From contig SAJS01000011.1 of the NCBI GenBank assembly GCA_004017535.1, positions 62,001-126,000 of the forward strand: a DNA stretch of 64,000 bases, given 5' to 3'. Position numbers and translations under genes: made by a program. The notes below the pieces were generated by a model that saw only the letters and a program-made list of their open reading frames with translations, was not told the DNA's origin and searched no databases. Positions 53,078 to 63,041 of this stretch are shown piece after piece. Position 1 is the first letter of the stretch, and each line of letters opens with the position of its first letter. Source of the stretch: Mesorhizobium sp. (GTDB taxonomy: Bacteria; Pseudomonadota; Alphaproteobacteria; Rhizobiales; Rhizobiaceae).

Positions 53078-55495
53078 TCACTGGCCGTTTGGTTGGTCGA
53101 TCGCCACGGTGAAGTCGACATTCTCCCAATGCATCGCTTCCGGCCAGAAAAAAGTGAAGACGATGGCGGTTCCCGGTTGCAGGCGGTTAACGGGCAAATC
53201 CACCAGATGGATGCCGAACGCATTTTCGACAGTCCTGCTGTCCTGCACGGTCAGCCATTTGTCGCTGCTCCAATGAACGACACCGGGCGATGACAGTTCG
53301 ACGCGCAGCGCCTTGCCGGCGGGGATGGAGCGGATCTTGTTGTTGAAGCGCCATGTCCGCAGCGGCGAGACCGTCTTGCCCTTGATGTAGCGCTCGACGC
53401 CCTGCGGCGGCAGGTCGAACACGGCGCCGTCGCGCATCGAACGCAGCAGCTTGATGTGCTCGGCATGCGCCCAGACCAGCGGCATGGCGCTGCCCGACGG
53501 CTTGCCCAGCCAAAGCTCGCGGTCCGGGATGTCGGCGCGATCCCAGACTTGCTCGGGCAGAAGGCCGCCCACGCCGGCCGAGCGTTCGAAAGTCTCCAGC
53601 AGTTGCGCCGCCTTGTCCTTGCGACCGGCAGCCAGCTCGTAATGGGCGCGCTCGCCGGCAAGCAACGGCCATGGCCGCCCCTGGCCGGTGCCGTCGAAGG
53701 GCGAGCCATCCTCGTGCTCGCCATAGCCGTCGCCGCTATAGCGGTACCAGAGCGGCCCCTGCGGCAGGTCGCAGCACAGCTCGGCGTCGATGGCCTTGAC
53801 GGTATTCAGGATGCGCGGGTCGTCCGCGGCTCTGAGGCCGAAACGGACCAGCGCCAGGGCGTCCGGGCTGATGATGGCTTCCGCCGGCCTGTCAGTGTCG
53901 GCCGGCGGCCGGTTTTTGATCGGCACGAAGCCGTCCTTCGGCGAGGCGGCGCCGCCATCGTCGGGCGGGGCGATGCGAACGTAATAGCCTTCAATTCCCG
54001 CCTTGGCGCTTACCTCCGTACCCGTGACATAGGTCCAGCGCTCGATCTGGTCGTTCCAGCAATCGGCGGTCTCGCGCAGATAGTTTGCCGGCTCATTTTT
54101 GCCGCAAGCATCGAGCAGGTCGGCCGCGGCAAGCAGGCCCGCTATCTCCACGGCCAGGGTGAAGGGACTGTAGCCGGCATCCTCCTCCCAGCGGTCCTCG
54201 CCGGTGACCGGGCCGTTGCGCACGACATAGGCGGCCGCGTCATTGATCATGGCCAGGAAGTCCACGAGCTTCGTGCGCGGCAGATGGCCGGCGCGGCGCA
54301 AGGCATCGGCAAGCAGCAGCGGAAAGGCGCATTCGTCCATCTGGATGCCCGGCCAATAGGCGGTGCCGTCGGACCAGACATTCTGTGGCCAGTGGCCGTC
54401 CGGTTGCTGGATCGAACGCAGATAGGCGAGGATCTGCAGCGCCTGCCTGCTGTCGCCGGCGGCAAGGAAGCCGCCCGCTGTCTCGACCAGGTCGCGCGGC
54501 CAGACGAGGTGATAGCCGCCGAGGTCGTCATCGCCCTTGTTGAAGCCCCAGGGGATCGACAGGCTGGCGACGGCGGCGCCGGGCCGGGCGATCGACAGGT
54601 GTGTCGCCAGCACCGCCGTGCTGGCGCGATAGGTGTTTAGACCGGAGGCGCCGCGACGGTCGAGCTTTTCCAACCTCGCCTGGAATGTCCGCCAATTGTC
54701 GACATAGGTTCTCGCGGCCGGCTCGAAACCATGTTTCAGGCTTGCAAGCGCAAGGTCGGCGGCTTCCTGCGGCGAAGCGCCGAAGCCGAGCGCCAGCAAG
54801 GCAGTGGTCCTGGCGGCCGAAAACCCGATCTCGCCGGTCAGCGCGACATTGCCGTCTTCGGCTGTATGACAGGAAGGGTCGAGCGCGCCGCTGTCGTGCA
54901 GTTGCCGCCAGCCGTCGGAAAAGCCGACAAAGCCGGCCGAACAGGCGTCCCAGGGCAAAGAGGAAGCAAGCGCCAGCGAGACGCCGCGACCGGTGGCAAA
55001 CAGAAGACGCTCTCCCTTATGCTCGCCGATCCAGGCTGTGTTGCCCATGCCGGCGTTGACGAGATGCGGGGCCAGCAATGCGTAGACGCGATAATCGGTA
55101 GCCTGGCCCTTGAGCGCGATGAAACTGATTTCCTGCAGCAGGACGGGTCTTTTCGAATCCGTAACGATGCGCTTCTCGATCTTATAAGCGCCGTCGGACG
55201 CGGTGTTTATCAGCCGGTAGCCCGGGATCCCGTCCTCGAAAGGTTCGACGGCATGGGCGGCATCGCGCTTCTCTTCGGAAAAATAACCGCCCGGACCGGT
55301 GACGATCAGACCCAGGTCGCGCGTGCAGGCGCTGTCGAGCCGCGGATAATAGATCTCGTTCAGGATGCCGTGGCTGGTGGTGAACCAGAGCGGGCTTCTT
55401 GCCGAAAGGGCGGTTCCGACGCCGCTCTTGGCGCTTGATGTCCAGCGCGCCGGAATCCCGGGCGCGCCTCCGGCAACGGTCGGCGTTACTGCCAT
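53078..55495 (-). CDS. GH15 glucoamylase / glucodextranase-like enzyme
   Basis: An 805-residue glycoside hydrolase. The N-terminal beta-sandwich domain spans residues about 1-270 (SPLWFTTSHGILNEIYYPR), followed by the (alpha/alpha)6 GH15 catalytic domain (GGYHLVWPRDLVETAGGFLA). The catalytic acid is in RWEEDAGYSPFTL and the base in LLPEQVWD. A C-terminal beta domain ends the protein. It releases glucose from alpha-glucans. No signal peptide is visible, so it probably acts on internal glycogen or imported oligosaccharides. It heads the operon of gnd, zwf and glucokinase. Confidence 0.92.
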   Translation of the reverse strand: MAVTPTVAGGAPGIPARWTSSAKSGVGTALSARSPLWFTTSHGILNEIYYPRLDSACTRDLGLIVTGPGGYFSEEKRDAAHAVEPFEDGIPGYRLINTASDGAYKIEKRIVTDSKRPVLLQEISFIALKGQATDYRVYALLAPHLVNAGMGNTAWIGEHKGERLLFATGRGVSLALASSLPWDACSAGFVGFSDGWRQLHDSGALDPSCHTAEDGNVALTGEIGFSAARTTALLALGFGASPQEAADLALASLKHGFEPAARTYVDNWRTFQARLEKLDRRGASGLNTYRASTAVLATHLSIARPGAAVASLSIPWGFNKGDDDLGGYHLVWPRDLVETAGGFLAAGDSRQALQILAYLRSIQQPDGHWPQNVWSDGTAYWPGIQMDECAFPLLLADALRRAGHLPRTKLVDFLAMINDAAAYVVRNGPVTGEDRWEEDAGYSPFTLAVEIAGLLAAADLLDACGKNEPANYLRETADCWNDQIERWTYVTGTEVSAKAGIEGYYVRIAPPDDGGAASPKDGFVPIKNRPPADTDRPAEAIISPDALALVRFGLRAADDPRILNTVKAIDAELCCDLPQGPLWYRYSGDGYGEHEDGSPFDGTGQGRPWPLLAGERAHYELAAGRKDKAAQLLETFERSAGVGGLLPEQVWDRADIPDRELWLGKPSGSAMPLVWAHAEHIKLLRSMRDGAVFDLPPQGVERYIKGKTVSPLRTWRFNNKIRSIPAGKALRVELSSPGVVHWSSDKWLTVQDSRTVENAFGIHLVDLPVNRLQPGTAIVFTFFWPEAMHWENVDFTVAIDQPNGQ

Positions 55496-55614
55496 CCAGA
55501 CCTCTCTTCCGTCGCGTTCCTAGACCATCAATGGGAGGGTTTTCAATCGTCGCACCGCAAGTTGATCGGTGGCCTATCAAGCTTTGCAGCTGACAGCTTG
55601 CAGTTCCGCTAAAT

Positions 55615-55625
55615 TTGTCTGACAA
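55615..55625 (+). promoter_or_regulatory. GntR-type palindrome upstream of the sugar ABC operon
   Basis: TTGTCTGACAA is a perfect 5-1-5 palindrome and fits TNGTNNNACNA, the FadR-subfamily GntR consensus. It lies 68 bp before the substrate-binding gene, close to a possible -10 (TAGATA). No GntR gene is in the window, so the regulator would be unlinked. Confidence 0.45.
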
Positions 55626-55692
55626 TAGATAAAAAACAGGCGCTACACGTTACGACCATTCGTCAAGATCAGCAACCTCGGGAGGAACCGAC

Positions 55693-56706
55693 ATGAAGAA
55701 ACTGCTCGTATTGAGTGCATTCGCGGCGATGCTCGCCTCGGGCACCGCGCTTGCCGACACCAGCGGCAAGAAGATCGCCTTTTCCAACAATTACGCCGGC
55801 AATTCGTGGCGGCAGGCGATGCTCGACAGCTACGGCATCGTCACCAAGAAGGCGGTCGAGGACAAGATCGTCGCCGCGGCGGATGTCTTCACCACCGCTG
55901 ACAAGGAAGTGCCGACTCAGGCGGCACAGGTGCAGAACCTGATCCTGCAGGGCTATGACGCCATCGTCATCAATGCCGCCTCGCCCGATGCGCTGAACGG
56001 TGCCATCAAGCAGGCCTGCGATGCCAACATCGTCGTCGTCTCCTTCGACGGCATCGTGACCGAGCCTTGCGCCTATCGGGTCGTCGTCGACTTCAAGGAC
56101 ATGGGCAAGCAGGAAGTCGAGCAGATGGCCAAGTTCCAGCCGAAAGGCGGCAATCTGCTGGAGATACGCGGGCTCGCCGGCACCTCGATCGACGATGCCA
56201 TCCATGCCGGCATCCTTGAAGGTGTCGCCGCGCATCCCGAGTTCAAGATTGTTGGATCGGTGACCGGAGACTGGGACCAGACGACGGCGCAAAAGGCGGT
56301 GGCGACCATCCTGCCGTCGCTCCCCGATGTCGTCGGCATCGTCGACCAGGGCGGCGACGGTTATGGCGCGGCGCAGGCCTTCGCCGCCGCCGGCAAGCCG
56401 CGCCCGACCATCATCATGGGCAACCGTCAGGACGAGCTGAAGTGGTGGAAGGAGCAGAAGGAAAAGGACGGCTACAAGACCTGGTCGGCCTCGATCGCGC
56501 CCGGCGTGTCGACCCTCGCCTTCTGGGTAGCGCAGCAGGTGCTCGACGGCCGTAAGGACATTCCGCACGACCTGCTGGTGCCCTATCTCGCCTTCACCCA
56601 GGACGATTTCGAGGCCGCATTGCCGAAGATCAAGGAAGGCGGCGTCGCCACGCACGAATACACGCAGGAAGAGGCTATCGCGGCGATCAAGGCCAACATC
56701 AAGTAA
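55693..56706 (+). CDS. Sugar ABC transporter substrate-binding protein (CUT2)
   Basis: A 337-residue periplasmic binding protein of the ribose/galactose family. The signal peptide [19 protein letters not shown] is cleaved before [20 protein letters not shown]. The ligand-site segments [20 protein letters not shown] and [13 protein letters not shown] follow. Which pentose, hexose or polyol is bound cannot be read. GGAGGAACC lies just before the ATG. It heads an operon with an ATPase and two permeases. Confidence 0.94.
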   Translation: MKKLLVLSAFAAMLASGTALADTSGKKIAFSNNYAGNSWRQAMLDSYGIVTKKAVEDKIVAAADVFTTADKEVPTQAAQVQNLILQGYDAIVINAASPDALNGAIKQACDANIVVVSFDGIVTEPCAYRVVVDFKDMGKQEVEQMAKFQPKGGNLLEIRGLAGTSIDDAIHAGILEGVAAHPEFKIVGSVTGDWDQTTAQKAVATILPSLPDVVGIVDQGGDGYGAAQAFAAAGKPRPTIIMGNRQDELKWWKEQKEKDGYKTWSASIAPGVSTLAFWVAQQVLDGRKDIPHDLLVPYLAFTQDDFEAALPKIKEGGVATHEYTQEEAIAAIKANIK

Positions 56707-56755
56707 TAGCGGTGGGTGCATTGCCGTCCGCATCGCCAGCCGGGTATCGTTGAGC

Positions 56756-58219
56756 ATGCTCAAGGCAAACACCGACATCGTCAGGCTGAACGGCGCCGAA
56801 AAGCATTTCGGCGCCGTTCGGGCGCTTAACGGCGTCGACTTCCATGTCGGCGCCGGCGAATGCGTCGGGCTTGTGGGCCATAACGGCGCCGGCAAGTCGA
56901 CGCTCATGCATATGGTGGCCGGCACGCTCCGGCCGGATGGCGGACAAATCGCGGTGCGCGGCAATGAAGAGGCGAGCTATTCGGTGGCGCGCGCGCTGGA
57001 ACTCGGCATACGCTGCGTGTTCCAGGAATTGTCGCTCTGCCCCAATCTCAGCATCGCCGAGAATACGCGCATCAACCATCCGGCGCTCAAGGGCTTCGGC
57101 TGGCGGCGCAAAGCCGCCGATCTCATCCGGGCCAAGCTCGACGAGATCTTCCCCGACCACGGCATTTCGGCGGACGACATTGCCGGCGATCTCTCGATCG
57201 GAAGGCGCCAGATGGTCGAGGTGGCGCGCGCCTTCACGCTGACCCGCGAGCCGCTGCATCTGGTCATCCTCGACGAGCCGACCTCGTCGCTCGACGCGCA
57301 TACGGCGGGTCAGCTGCTTTCCTTCGTGCGCCGCTTCGTCGAGCAGGGCGGCAGCTGCATCCTTATCTCGCATGTGCTGGGCGAGGTGCTGCAGAACGCC
57401 GACCGCATCGTGGTGATGCGCGACGGCAAGGTGGTCGCGGCCGACGCCGCCGCTGCTTTCGACCGCGACAAGCTGGTTGCCGCCATGGGTGGCGCCGAAG
57501 GGCATCAGAAGGCCGCCGCCGAGACCCGCAAGGTCGCGGCCGGGCCCCTGAGGGTGCGCGCACGCCCCGCGCGGCAGCAGGACGAAAAGGAACTCGTGGC
57601 TCGGGCCGGCGAGATCATTGGCCTCGCAGGTCTTGCCGGCCACGGTCAGACCGACCTTCTGCTGGCGATCTTCTCGGCGGCAGCGCGCGCCAAAGCCGGT
57701 CTCGAGGTGACCGCGCCCGTGGCGCTGGTCGCGGGCGACCGCCAATCGGACGGTATCTTCGCGCAATGGTCGATAGCGCAGAACATCGGCATCCGCTCGC
57801 TGGCCAAGCTGCGCAAAGGTCTTTTGATCTCGCCGCAACGCGAGGCTGAGCTGGCGGAATTCTGGAAGCAGAAGATCGGCATTCGCACGCCGGACATGAA
57901 CAACAACATCTATTCGCTGTCGGGCGGCAACCAGCAGAAGGCGCTGTTTGCCCGCGCGCTCGGGTCCGACGCCGAGATCGTGCTGATGGACGACCCGATG
58001 CGCGGCGTCGACATCGGCACCAAGCTCGAAGTTTACGATCTTGTGCGCGAAGAAGCCGCCAAGGGCCGGACCTTCCTCTGGTACACGACCGAGACCGAGG
58101 AGCTCGACAATTGCGACCATGTCTATGTCTTCAAGAACGGCCGGATTGTCGCCAATCTCGGCCGCGACGAGCTGACGGAGGAAAAGATCATCCAGTCCTC
58201 GTTCGGCGATGCGGCCTGA
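56756..58219 (+). CDS. Sugar ABC transporter ATP-binding protein (two NBDs)
   Basis: A 487-residue double ATPase of the CUT2 class. The first domain has Walker [17 protein letters not shown] signature [15 protein letters not shown] and Walker [13 protein letters not shown]. The second has a degenerate Walker A ([13 protein letters not shown]), as is usual for RbsA/XylG proteins, and the signature [17 protein letters not shown]. The ATG at 56756 is chosen; a TTG two codons earlier is an alternative. Confidence 0.93.
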   Translation: MLKANTDIVRLNGAEKHFGAVRALNGVDFHVGAGECVGLVGHNGAGKSTLMHMVAGTLRPDGGQIAVRGNEEASYSVARALELGIRCVFQELSLCPNLSIAENTRINHPALKGFGWRRKAADLIRAKLDEIFPDHGISADDIAGDLSIGRRQMVEVARAFTLTREPLHLVILDEPTSSLDAHTAGQLLSFVRRFVEQGGSCILISHVLGEVLQNADRIVVMRDGKVVAADAAAAFDRDKLVAAMGGAEGHQKAAAETRKVAAGPLRVRARPARQQDEKELVARAGEIIGLAGLAGHGQTDLLLAIFSAAARAKAGLEVTAPVALVAGDRQSDGIFAQWSIAQNIGIRSLAKLRKGLLISPQREAELAEFWKQKIGIRTPDMNNNIYSLSGGNQQKALFARALGSDAEIVLMDDPMRGVDIGTKLEVYDLVREEAAKGRTFLWYTTETEELDNCDHVYVFKNGRIVANLGRDELTEEKIIQSSFGDAA

Positions 58220-58220
58220 C

Positions 58221-59198
58221 ATGACCGCGATCGCCCCCGGAACGCTCCAGAAATCCTCGCAGCGCGGGAGCGCCGCCAGGGCGCGCCTGTTGCGCGGTCT
58301 TTTGCCGGCGCTGTCATTGGCGCTGGTGCTGATTGCGATTGCCTGGCTCAACCCGCGCGCCATCAGCTATTTCGGCTTCAACCTGATGCTCAACCTGGCG
58401 ATCCCGATCGCGCTGGCGACGATCGCGCAGATGTTCGTCATCGCCGGCAACGAGCTCGATCTCTCCATCGGCACTTTCGTCGGTTTCGTCGGCTGCGTCA
58501 CCGCGACATGGCTGAGGGACGCGCCGCTCATGGGCATTGTCGTGCTGCTGGGCTCGATCGGTGTCTACGCCTTGCTCGGGGCGCTGATCCATCTGCGCAA
58601 TTTGCCGTCGATCGTGGTGACGCTCGGCATGAGCTTCGTCTGGCAGGGGCTTGCCATCCTCGTCCTGCCCAAACCCGGGGGCAAGGCGCCGGACTGGCTG
58701 CTTTCGATCATGTCCTTCAAGCCGCCTTACATCCCCTTTCCGATCCTGGCGGCGCTAATCATTGCGGCGGTCGTGCATTTCGGCCTGATGCGCACCTCTT
58801 ACGGCGTGATCCTGCGCGGCTCCGGCGGTAATGCCGCGGCGCTTAGGCGCGCCGGCTGGTCGCTGCTCAGGACCAAAATCGTGCTCTTTGCGCTGACCGG
58901 ACTGTTCGGCGTTCTGTCGGGCATGGCGCTGATCGGCATCACCACATCCGCCGACGCCAATATCGGCAATGGCTACACGCTGCTCTCGATCGCCGGCGTC
59001 ATCCTCGGCGGCGGCGAGTTCGTCGGCGGGCGCGTGTCGCCGATCGGCGCTGTGCTCGGCGCGCTGACGCTGGCATTGGCCGCTTCGCCGCTTTTGACCT
59101 TCATGCACATCCCGCCCGACTGGCAGGTGGCCGCCAATGGCGCGATCCTGATCATCGTGCTGGCCGCGCGGGTGCTGATCAGCCGCAGGGAGCGGTAA
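58221..59198 (+). CDS. Sugar ABC transporter permease 1 (CUT2)
   Basis: A 325-residue permease with about nine transmembrane helices, of the RbsC/XylH family: LMLNLAIPIALATIAQMFVI, then GNELDLSIGTFVGFVG, and SSYGVILRGSGGNAAALRRA-like coupling sequence. The start is the ATG directly after the ATPase stop; an overlapping ATG at 58209 is equally possible. Confidence 0.9.
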   Translation: MTAIAPGTLQKSSQRGSAARARLLRGLLPALSLALVLIAIAWLNPRAISYFGFNLMLNLAIPIALATIAQMFVIAGNELDLSIGTFVGFVGCVTATWLRDAPLMGIVVLLGSIGVYALLGALIHLRNLPSIVVTLGMSFVWQGLAILVLPKPGGKAPDWLLSIMSFKPPYIPFPILAALIIAAVVHFGLMRTSYGVILRGSGGNAAALRRAGWSLLRTKIVLFALTGLFGVLSGMALIGITTSADANIGNGYTLLSIAGVILGGGEFVGGRVSPIGAVLGALTLALAASPLLTFMHIPPDWQVAANGAILIIVLAARVLISRRER

Positions 59199-59201
59199 GT
59201 C

Positions 59202-60149
59202 ATGGCTTCGCTGCGTATGATGCTCGAAAAACCCTGGCTCTGGTCCTTTGTCGGCGCCCTCGTCGTCTGGCTGGCGACGGTTGCCTTCACCGGCGGCTAC
59301 GGCGCCGGCGGTATGGTCACGGCGGCACTCTCGCTCGCCGTCTTCACGGTCATCGTCGGTGTGGGCCAGATGTTCGTCATCACGCTCGGCCCCGGCAATG
59401 TCGACCTGTCGCTGCCGGCCAATATCGGGCTGGCAAGCGCGGTCGCCATGAAGGTGATGGGCGGCAGCGATTCCATGATCGTCGTCGGGCTGCTCGCGGC
59501 GCTCGCCTGTGGCGCGGCGATCGGTGCCATCAACTATCTCTTGATCTGGGCGCTGCGCATCCCGCCGATCATCGCCACGCTGTCGGCGAGCTTCGTCATC
59601 CAGTCGGTCGACATCAGCTACGGCCGCGGCCTGCAGATCAAGCCGCCGCCGGGCTTCGCCGACTTCACCAATTGGCAGGTGCTGGGCATTCCGGTTCTGG
59701 CGATGCTCACTGTGCTGTTCACGATCGGCGCGGCCTTGGCGCTGCAGCGCATGATATTTGGCCGCTCGGTGCTGGCGATCGGCCAGAACATCCGCGCCGC
59801 CTGGCTTGCCGGCGTCCATGTCGGCCGCATCCGCTTCCTCACCTACACGCTGTGCGGGGCGCTGGGCGGCATCGACGGGGCGCTGCTCGCCGGTTATTTC
59901 CGTGGCGCCAATGTCGATATCGGCAACGAATACCTGCTCGCCTCGATTGCGGTCGTGGTCATCGGCGGCACCTCGGTCGCCGGCGGCAAGGCCAATGTGC
60001 CGGGCGTCTGGGGCGCCGGCCTGTTCTTGGTGCTGCTCTTGACCATGCTCAACACATTCGGCGTCAGCGCCGGCGTGCGGCTGGTGCTGACCGGGCTGAT
60101 CATCGTCGGGGTGATCACCGCGGCCGGCGGCGAGAAGGCGGTGCGGTGA
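59202..60149 (+). CDS. Sugar ABC transporter permease 2 (CUT2)
   Basis: A 315-residue permease paralogous to the previous one: MVTAALSLAVFTVIVGVGQM, then GPGNVDLSLPANIGLASAVA and LAIGQNIRAAWLAGVHVGRI. Two non-identical permeases with a double ATPase imply a heterodimeric channel. It is the last gene of the operon, 3 bp after permease 1, and is convergent with ppa. Confidence 0.92.
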   Translation: MASLRMMLEKPWLWSFVGALVVWLATVAFTGGYGAGGMVTAALSLAVFTVIVGVGQMFVITLGPGNVDLSLPANIGLASAVAMKVMGGSDSMIVVGLLAALACGAAIGAINYLLIWALRIPPIIATLSASFVIQSVDISYGRGLQIKPPPGFADFTNWQVLGIPVLAMLTVLFTIGAALALQRMIFGRSVLAIGQNIRAAWLAGVHVGRIRFLTYTLCGALGGIDGALLAGYFRGANVDIGNEYLLASIAVVVIGGTSVAGGKANVPGVWGAGLFLVLLLTMLNTFGVSAGVRLVLTGLIIVGVITAAGGEKAVR

Positions 60150-60191
60150 GCCCCCCGCCTAGCAGTTCCCGGTAAGGCGACGGTCTCGCCC

Positions 60192-60725
60192 TTATTTGGC
60201 GGCCTTGGCCCGCGCGATGGCGTCGACGATCATCTTCTTGGCGTATTTGGAATCGTGCCAGCCCTCGATCTTGACCCATTTGCCAGGCTCGAGATCCTTG
60301 TAGTGCTCGAAGAAGTGCTGCACCTGCTGGCGGGTGATTTCCGGCAGATGGGTGTATTCGGTCACGTTCTCGTAGCGCAGCGTCAGCTTGGGCGAGGGAA
60401 CGGCGATCACCTTCTCGTCCTGGCCGGCATTGTCTTCCATGATCAGCACGCCGATCGGCCGCACATTGATGACGCAGCCCGGCACCAGCGCGCGGGTGTT
60501 GCAGACCAGGACGTCGATCGGGTCGCCGTCGCCCGACAGCGTGTGCGGCACGAAGCCGTAATTGCCGGGATAGCGCATGGAGGTGTGCAGGAAGCGGTCG
60601 ACGAACAAAGTGCCGGCCTCTTTGTCCATCTCGTATTTGATCGGCTCGCCGCCGATCGGCACCTCGATGATAACGTTGACGTCCTCAGGCGGGTTCTTCC
60701 CGGTGGGCACGGCTTCGATACGCAT
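60192..60725 (-). CDS. ppa: Inorganic pyrophosphatase
   Basis: A 177-residue family I pyrophosphatase. The metal-site signature [11 protein letters not shown] and the segments EIPIGG-like [20 protein letters not shown] and [16 protein letters not shown] are standard. It drives biosynthetic reactions by removing pyrophosphate. Length is normal. Confidence 0.96.
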   Translation of the reverse strand: MRIEAVPTGKNPPEDVNVIIEVPIGGEPIKYEMDKEAGTLFVDRFLHTSMRYPGNYGFVPHTLSGDGDPIDVLVCNTRALVPGCVINVRPIGVLIMEDNAGQDEKVIAVPSPKLTLRYENVTEYTHLPEITRQQVQHFFEHYKDLEPGKWVKIEGWHDSKYAKKMIVDAIARAKAAK

Positions 60726-60863
60726 GGCTAAATCCCTCTCTCGATTGCAAGACCGATAGCGGGCGAAGCGTCATGGTGCAATGCGGCGATTAGTGCTGAA
60801 TGCTAATGAAAGTGCACAGTTTGTGATGGGTTGTAACCTGACACAGGCAGCCGAGGCGGTCTG

Positions 60864-61370
60864 TCATTCCCAGACGAAGGCGACCTTCTTCAGAGCTCTC
60901 TGTTCGAAGACCTCGACGCCTTCGGCTATATCGCGGCCGCCATTGCCGGCATAAAAGGCCAAGGCGTTGTGATTGTCTTCCAGCGCCCACACCACAAGGC
61001 CGCGCAGTCCGTGATCGGCGAGCCGGGCCTTCGCCGCCTTGAACAGGCGACTGCCAAGCCCGATGCCTTGATATTCGGGCCGCAGATAGAGTTCGTAGAT
61101 TTCGCCCTGCTGGCGGAGCTCCCGGGCGCGGTTCTTGCCGATCGTCGCATAGCCGGCGACCGTTCCGCCGATCTCGACCACCAGCACCGTGGCGGCGCGG
61201 CGAATCGCGTTGGCCCACCAGTCGACGCCGCGGCGGTTGATCATCGAGGTCAGCGTGCGGTGGGGGATGATGCCTGAATAAGCGCCGCGCCAGGCCTGCT
61301 GGTGCACCTCGGCGATGGCGCTCGCGTCGCGCGGCTCTGCTTTCCGGATGTCGATGGTCAGCGTGTTCAT
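60864..61370 (-). CDS. GNAT-family N-acetyltransferase
   Basis: A 168-residue acetyltransferase with the CoA-binding strand-loop YLRPEYQGIGLGSRLFKAAK (the Q/RxxGxG/A motif) and the opening IRKAEPRDASAIAEVHQQAW. The substrate is unknown. A TTAACC sequence lies just upstream of the ATG. Confidence 0.9.
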   Translation of the reverse strand: MNTLTIDIRKAEPRDASAIAEVHQQAWRGAYSGIIPHRTLTSMINRRGVDWWANAIRRAATVLVVEIGGTVAGYATIGKNRARELRQQGEIYELYLRPEYQGIGLGSRLFKAAKARLADHGLRGLVVWALEDNHNALAFYAGNGGRDIAEGVEVFEQRALKKVAFVWE

Positions 61371-61483
61371 GATTGGTTAACCATAAACCCGCGTCGGGCG
61401 ATTGCAAAGAGTCCGCCACGGCCCCTCGGCGGCTTTCGCACAGGCCAAGGCCGTGTGGGCGGCCAAGGCGTCTAGAGCCGGAT

Positions 61484-61580
61484 GATTTCAGGTCGAATCG
61501 ATCTGAAATCTGAATCCGTCTCTCAATCCATGAGCATGATGGCGCCGGAAAACCGCGTCGCATTTTTCGGCATCATGCTC
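61484..61580. repeat. Composite palindromic repeat, GAGCATGATG type
   Basis: A first palindrome (61484-61510, GATTTCAGGTCG/CGATCTGAAATC, one mismatch) is followed by a spacer of about 21 bp. A bulged palindrome (61532-61580) comes next: arm GAGCATGATG, bulge GCG, stem CCGGAAAA, loop CCGCGTCGCA, stem TTTTTCGG, then CATCATGCTC. TCTAG lies at the left border. The order of parts equals that at 39942-40043. Confidence 0.78.
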
Positions 61581-61583
61581 TGG

Positions 61584-62222
61584 TCAGATTTCGACGAGAT
61601 GATCCTCGAGTTCGTTGGTGTCGCCTTCGGTGACCGGAAAATGCTCGGCGAGCACGGCGCCGACCGATTCGACTCCCTTGACGAAGCCGTCGGCCAGCCG
61701 ATTGTCGCCGGCATGTTTCGTCAGGTCGCGCACCACGCCGTCCCAGACATGCTGGCCAACCTTGGCGTCGATGCCTGAGTCGGCGACGACTTCGGCATAG
61801 CGCTCGGCGATGGAGACGAAGATGAGCACGCCGGTGCGAGCTTGCGTGCGGTGGACGTTGCGGGCGAGGAACTGCTTCACGGCATTGGCATGCGCGGCTT
61901 GATAGCGCAGCCTTCGCGGCACGAAATGGATGCGCAAGGCGGGCAGGAACCAGAGCAGGGCGAACACCGAAGCCAGCGCCAGCAGCTGCGCCAGCACGAA
62001 ATGCGGCAACCGTATGGTCAGCCACCAGGCCTCCAGCCCGTAGGCAACGGCAAGGCTGGCGATGAAGAGGCCAAGCGTCGTCGTGAAGGCGGCCGGAAAG
62101 AAGTAGCCATCGCTGGCTCGTGCGACGACGCAATAAATCTCGCCGTCGGTCTTCAATTCCGCGGCCCGGATCGCTTCGGCGATGCGGTCATGATCCTCGG
62201 CGCTGATCGGTCGCGTTGCCAT
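61584..62222 (-). CDS. TPM-domain membrane protein (YgcG-related)
   Basis: A 212-residue protein with a TPM phosphatase-like domain whose segments IAEAIRAAELKTDGEIYCVV and LIFVSIAERYAEVVADSGID flank two central transmembrane helices (FTTTLGLFIASLAVAYGLEA and FVLAQLLALASVFALLWFL). The function is unknown; such genes accompany lemA and a larger TPM gene. It lies 6 bp after the other TPM gene. Confidence 0.85.
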   Translation of the reverse strand: MATRPISAEDHDRIAEAIRAAELKTDGEIYCVVARASDGYFFPAAFTTTLGLFIASLAVAYGLEAWWLTIRLPHFVLAQLLALASVFALLWFLPALRIHFVPRRLRYQAAHANAVKQFLARNVHRTQARTGVLIFVSIAERYAEVVADSGIDAKVGQHVWDGVVRDLTKHAGDNRLADGFVKGVESVGAVLAEHFPVTEGDTNELEDHLVEI

Positions 62223-62228
62223 GGTGCC

Positions 62229-63041
62229 TCACCAGCTTCCCGAAGAGCCGCCGCCGCCGGACGAGCCGCCGCCGCCGGAAAATCCGCCGCCGCCCGAGGA
62301 CCAGCCTCCGCCGCCTGACGACCAGCCGCCCCCGGACGACCACCCGCCCGAGGATCTCCGGTTCTGATCGAAGGTCATGCCGAGCCAGCGGTAGCGGCCC
62401 GGTCCAATCTTCTGGCCGAAGATCGGCGGCAACACCGTCATCGCGATGCCGCCGAAGAAGATCAGCGCCCAGATCGTGATGAAGATGGCGAAGAACAGGT
62501 TGTCGGAATTGAACGGCGCCTGTTCGTTGCGCTTGCCGCGCGCCTCCAACTCCTCGGGATTGCCCTCCAGCACCATGATCATATCGTCGACGGCCTTGGT
62601 GATGCCGCCGGAGAAATCGCCGGCGCGGAACGCCGGCACCATGTCGTTCTCGATGATCAGCTTGGTGTGCAGGTCGGTGAGCGTGCCTTCCAGTCCATAG
62701 CCGACCTCGATGCGCATCTTGCGATCGTTGGGCGCCACCAAGAGCAGGACGCCGTTGTTTTCCTTGGCCTGGCCGAGCTTCCAGAAGCGGAACAGCCGGT
62801 TTGCGTAAGGCTCGATCTCCTCGCCGCCGAGGCTGGGGATGGTGGCGACGACGATCTGGTCGGAGCCCTTGGTCTCGAAGTCGGCCAGCTTCTGGGTCAG
62901 CGCCGCGCGGGTGCCGGCATCGATGATGCCGGCATTGTCGACGACGCGGCCGGTCAGCGCGGGGAGGTCGGCGGCGAGCGCGGCGAGGGGGAGGAGGAAG
63001 AGGGCAAGAAGACCAAGCAATGAGAGGTAGGCGCGAGGCAC
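62229..63041 (-). CDS. TPM-domain exported protein with Gly/Ser-rich tail
   Basis: A 270-residue YgcG-type protein. The start is a GTG giving MPRAYLSLLGLLALFLLPLA, a good signal peptide cleaved after ALA. The TPM domain (TGRVVDNAGIIDAGTRAALT, then VEVGYGLEGTLTD-like IEVGYGLEGTLTDLHTKLI) follows, then one transmembrane helix and a GGGWSSGGG-rich tail. The frame stays open for 56 more codons, but that part is a MITE-like repeat. The GTG and its purine-rich AGAGGGG upstream come from the end of that repeat. Confidence 0.85.
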   Translation of the reverse strand: MPRAYLSLLGLLALFLLPLAALAADLPALTGRVVDNAGIIDAGTRAALTQKLADFETKGSDQIVVATIPSLGGEEIEPYANRLFRFWKLGQAKENNGVLLLVAPNDRKMRIEVGYGLEGTLTDLHTKLIIENDMVPAFRAGDFSGGITKAVDDMIMVLEGNPEELEARGKRNEQAPFNSDNLFFAIFITIWALIFFGGIAMTVLPPIFGQKIGPGRYRWLGMTFDQNRRSSGGWSSGGGWSSGGGGWSSGGGGFSGGGGSSGGGGSSGSW

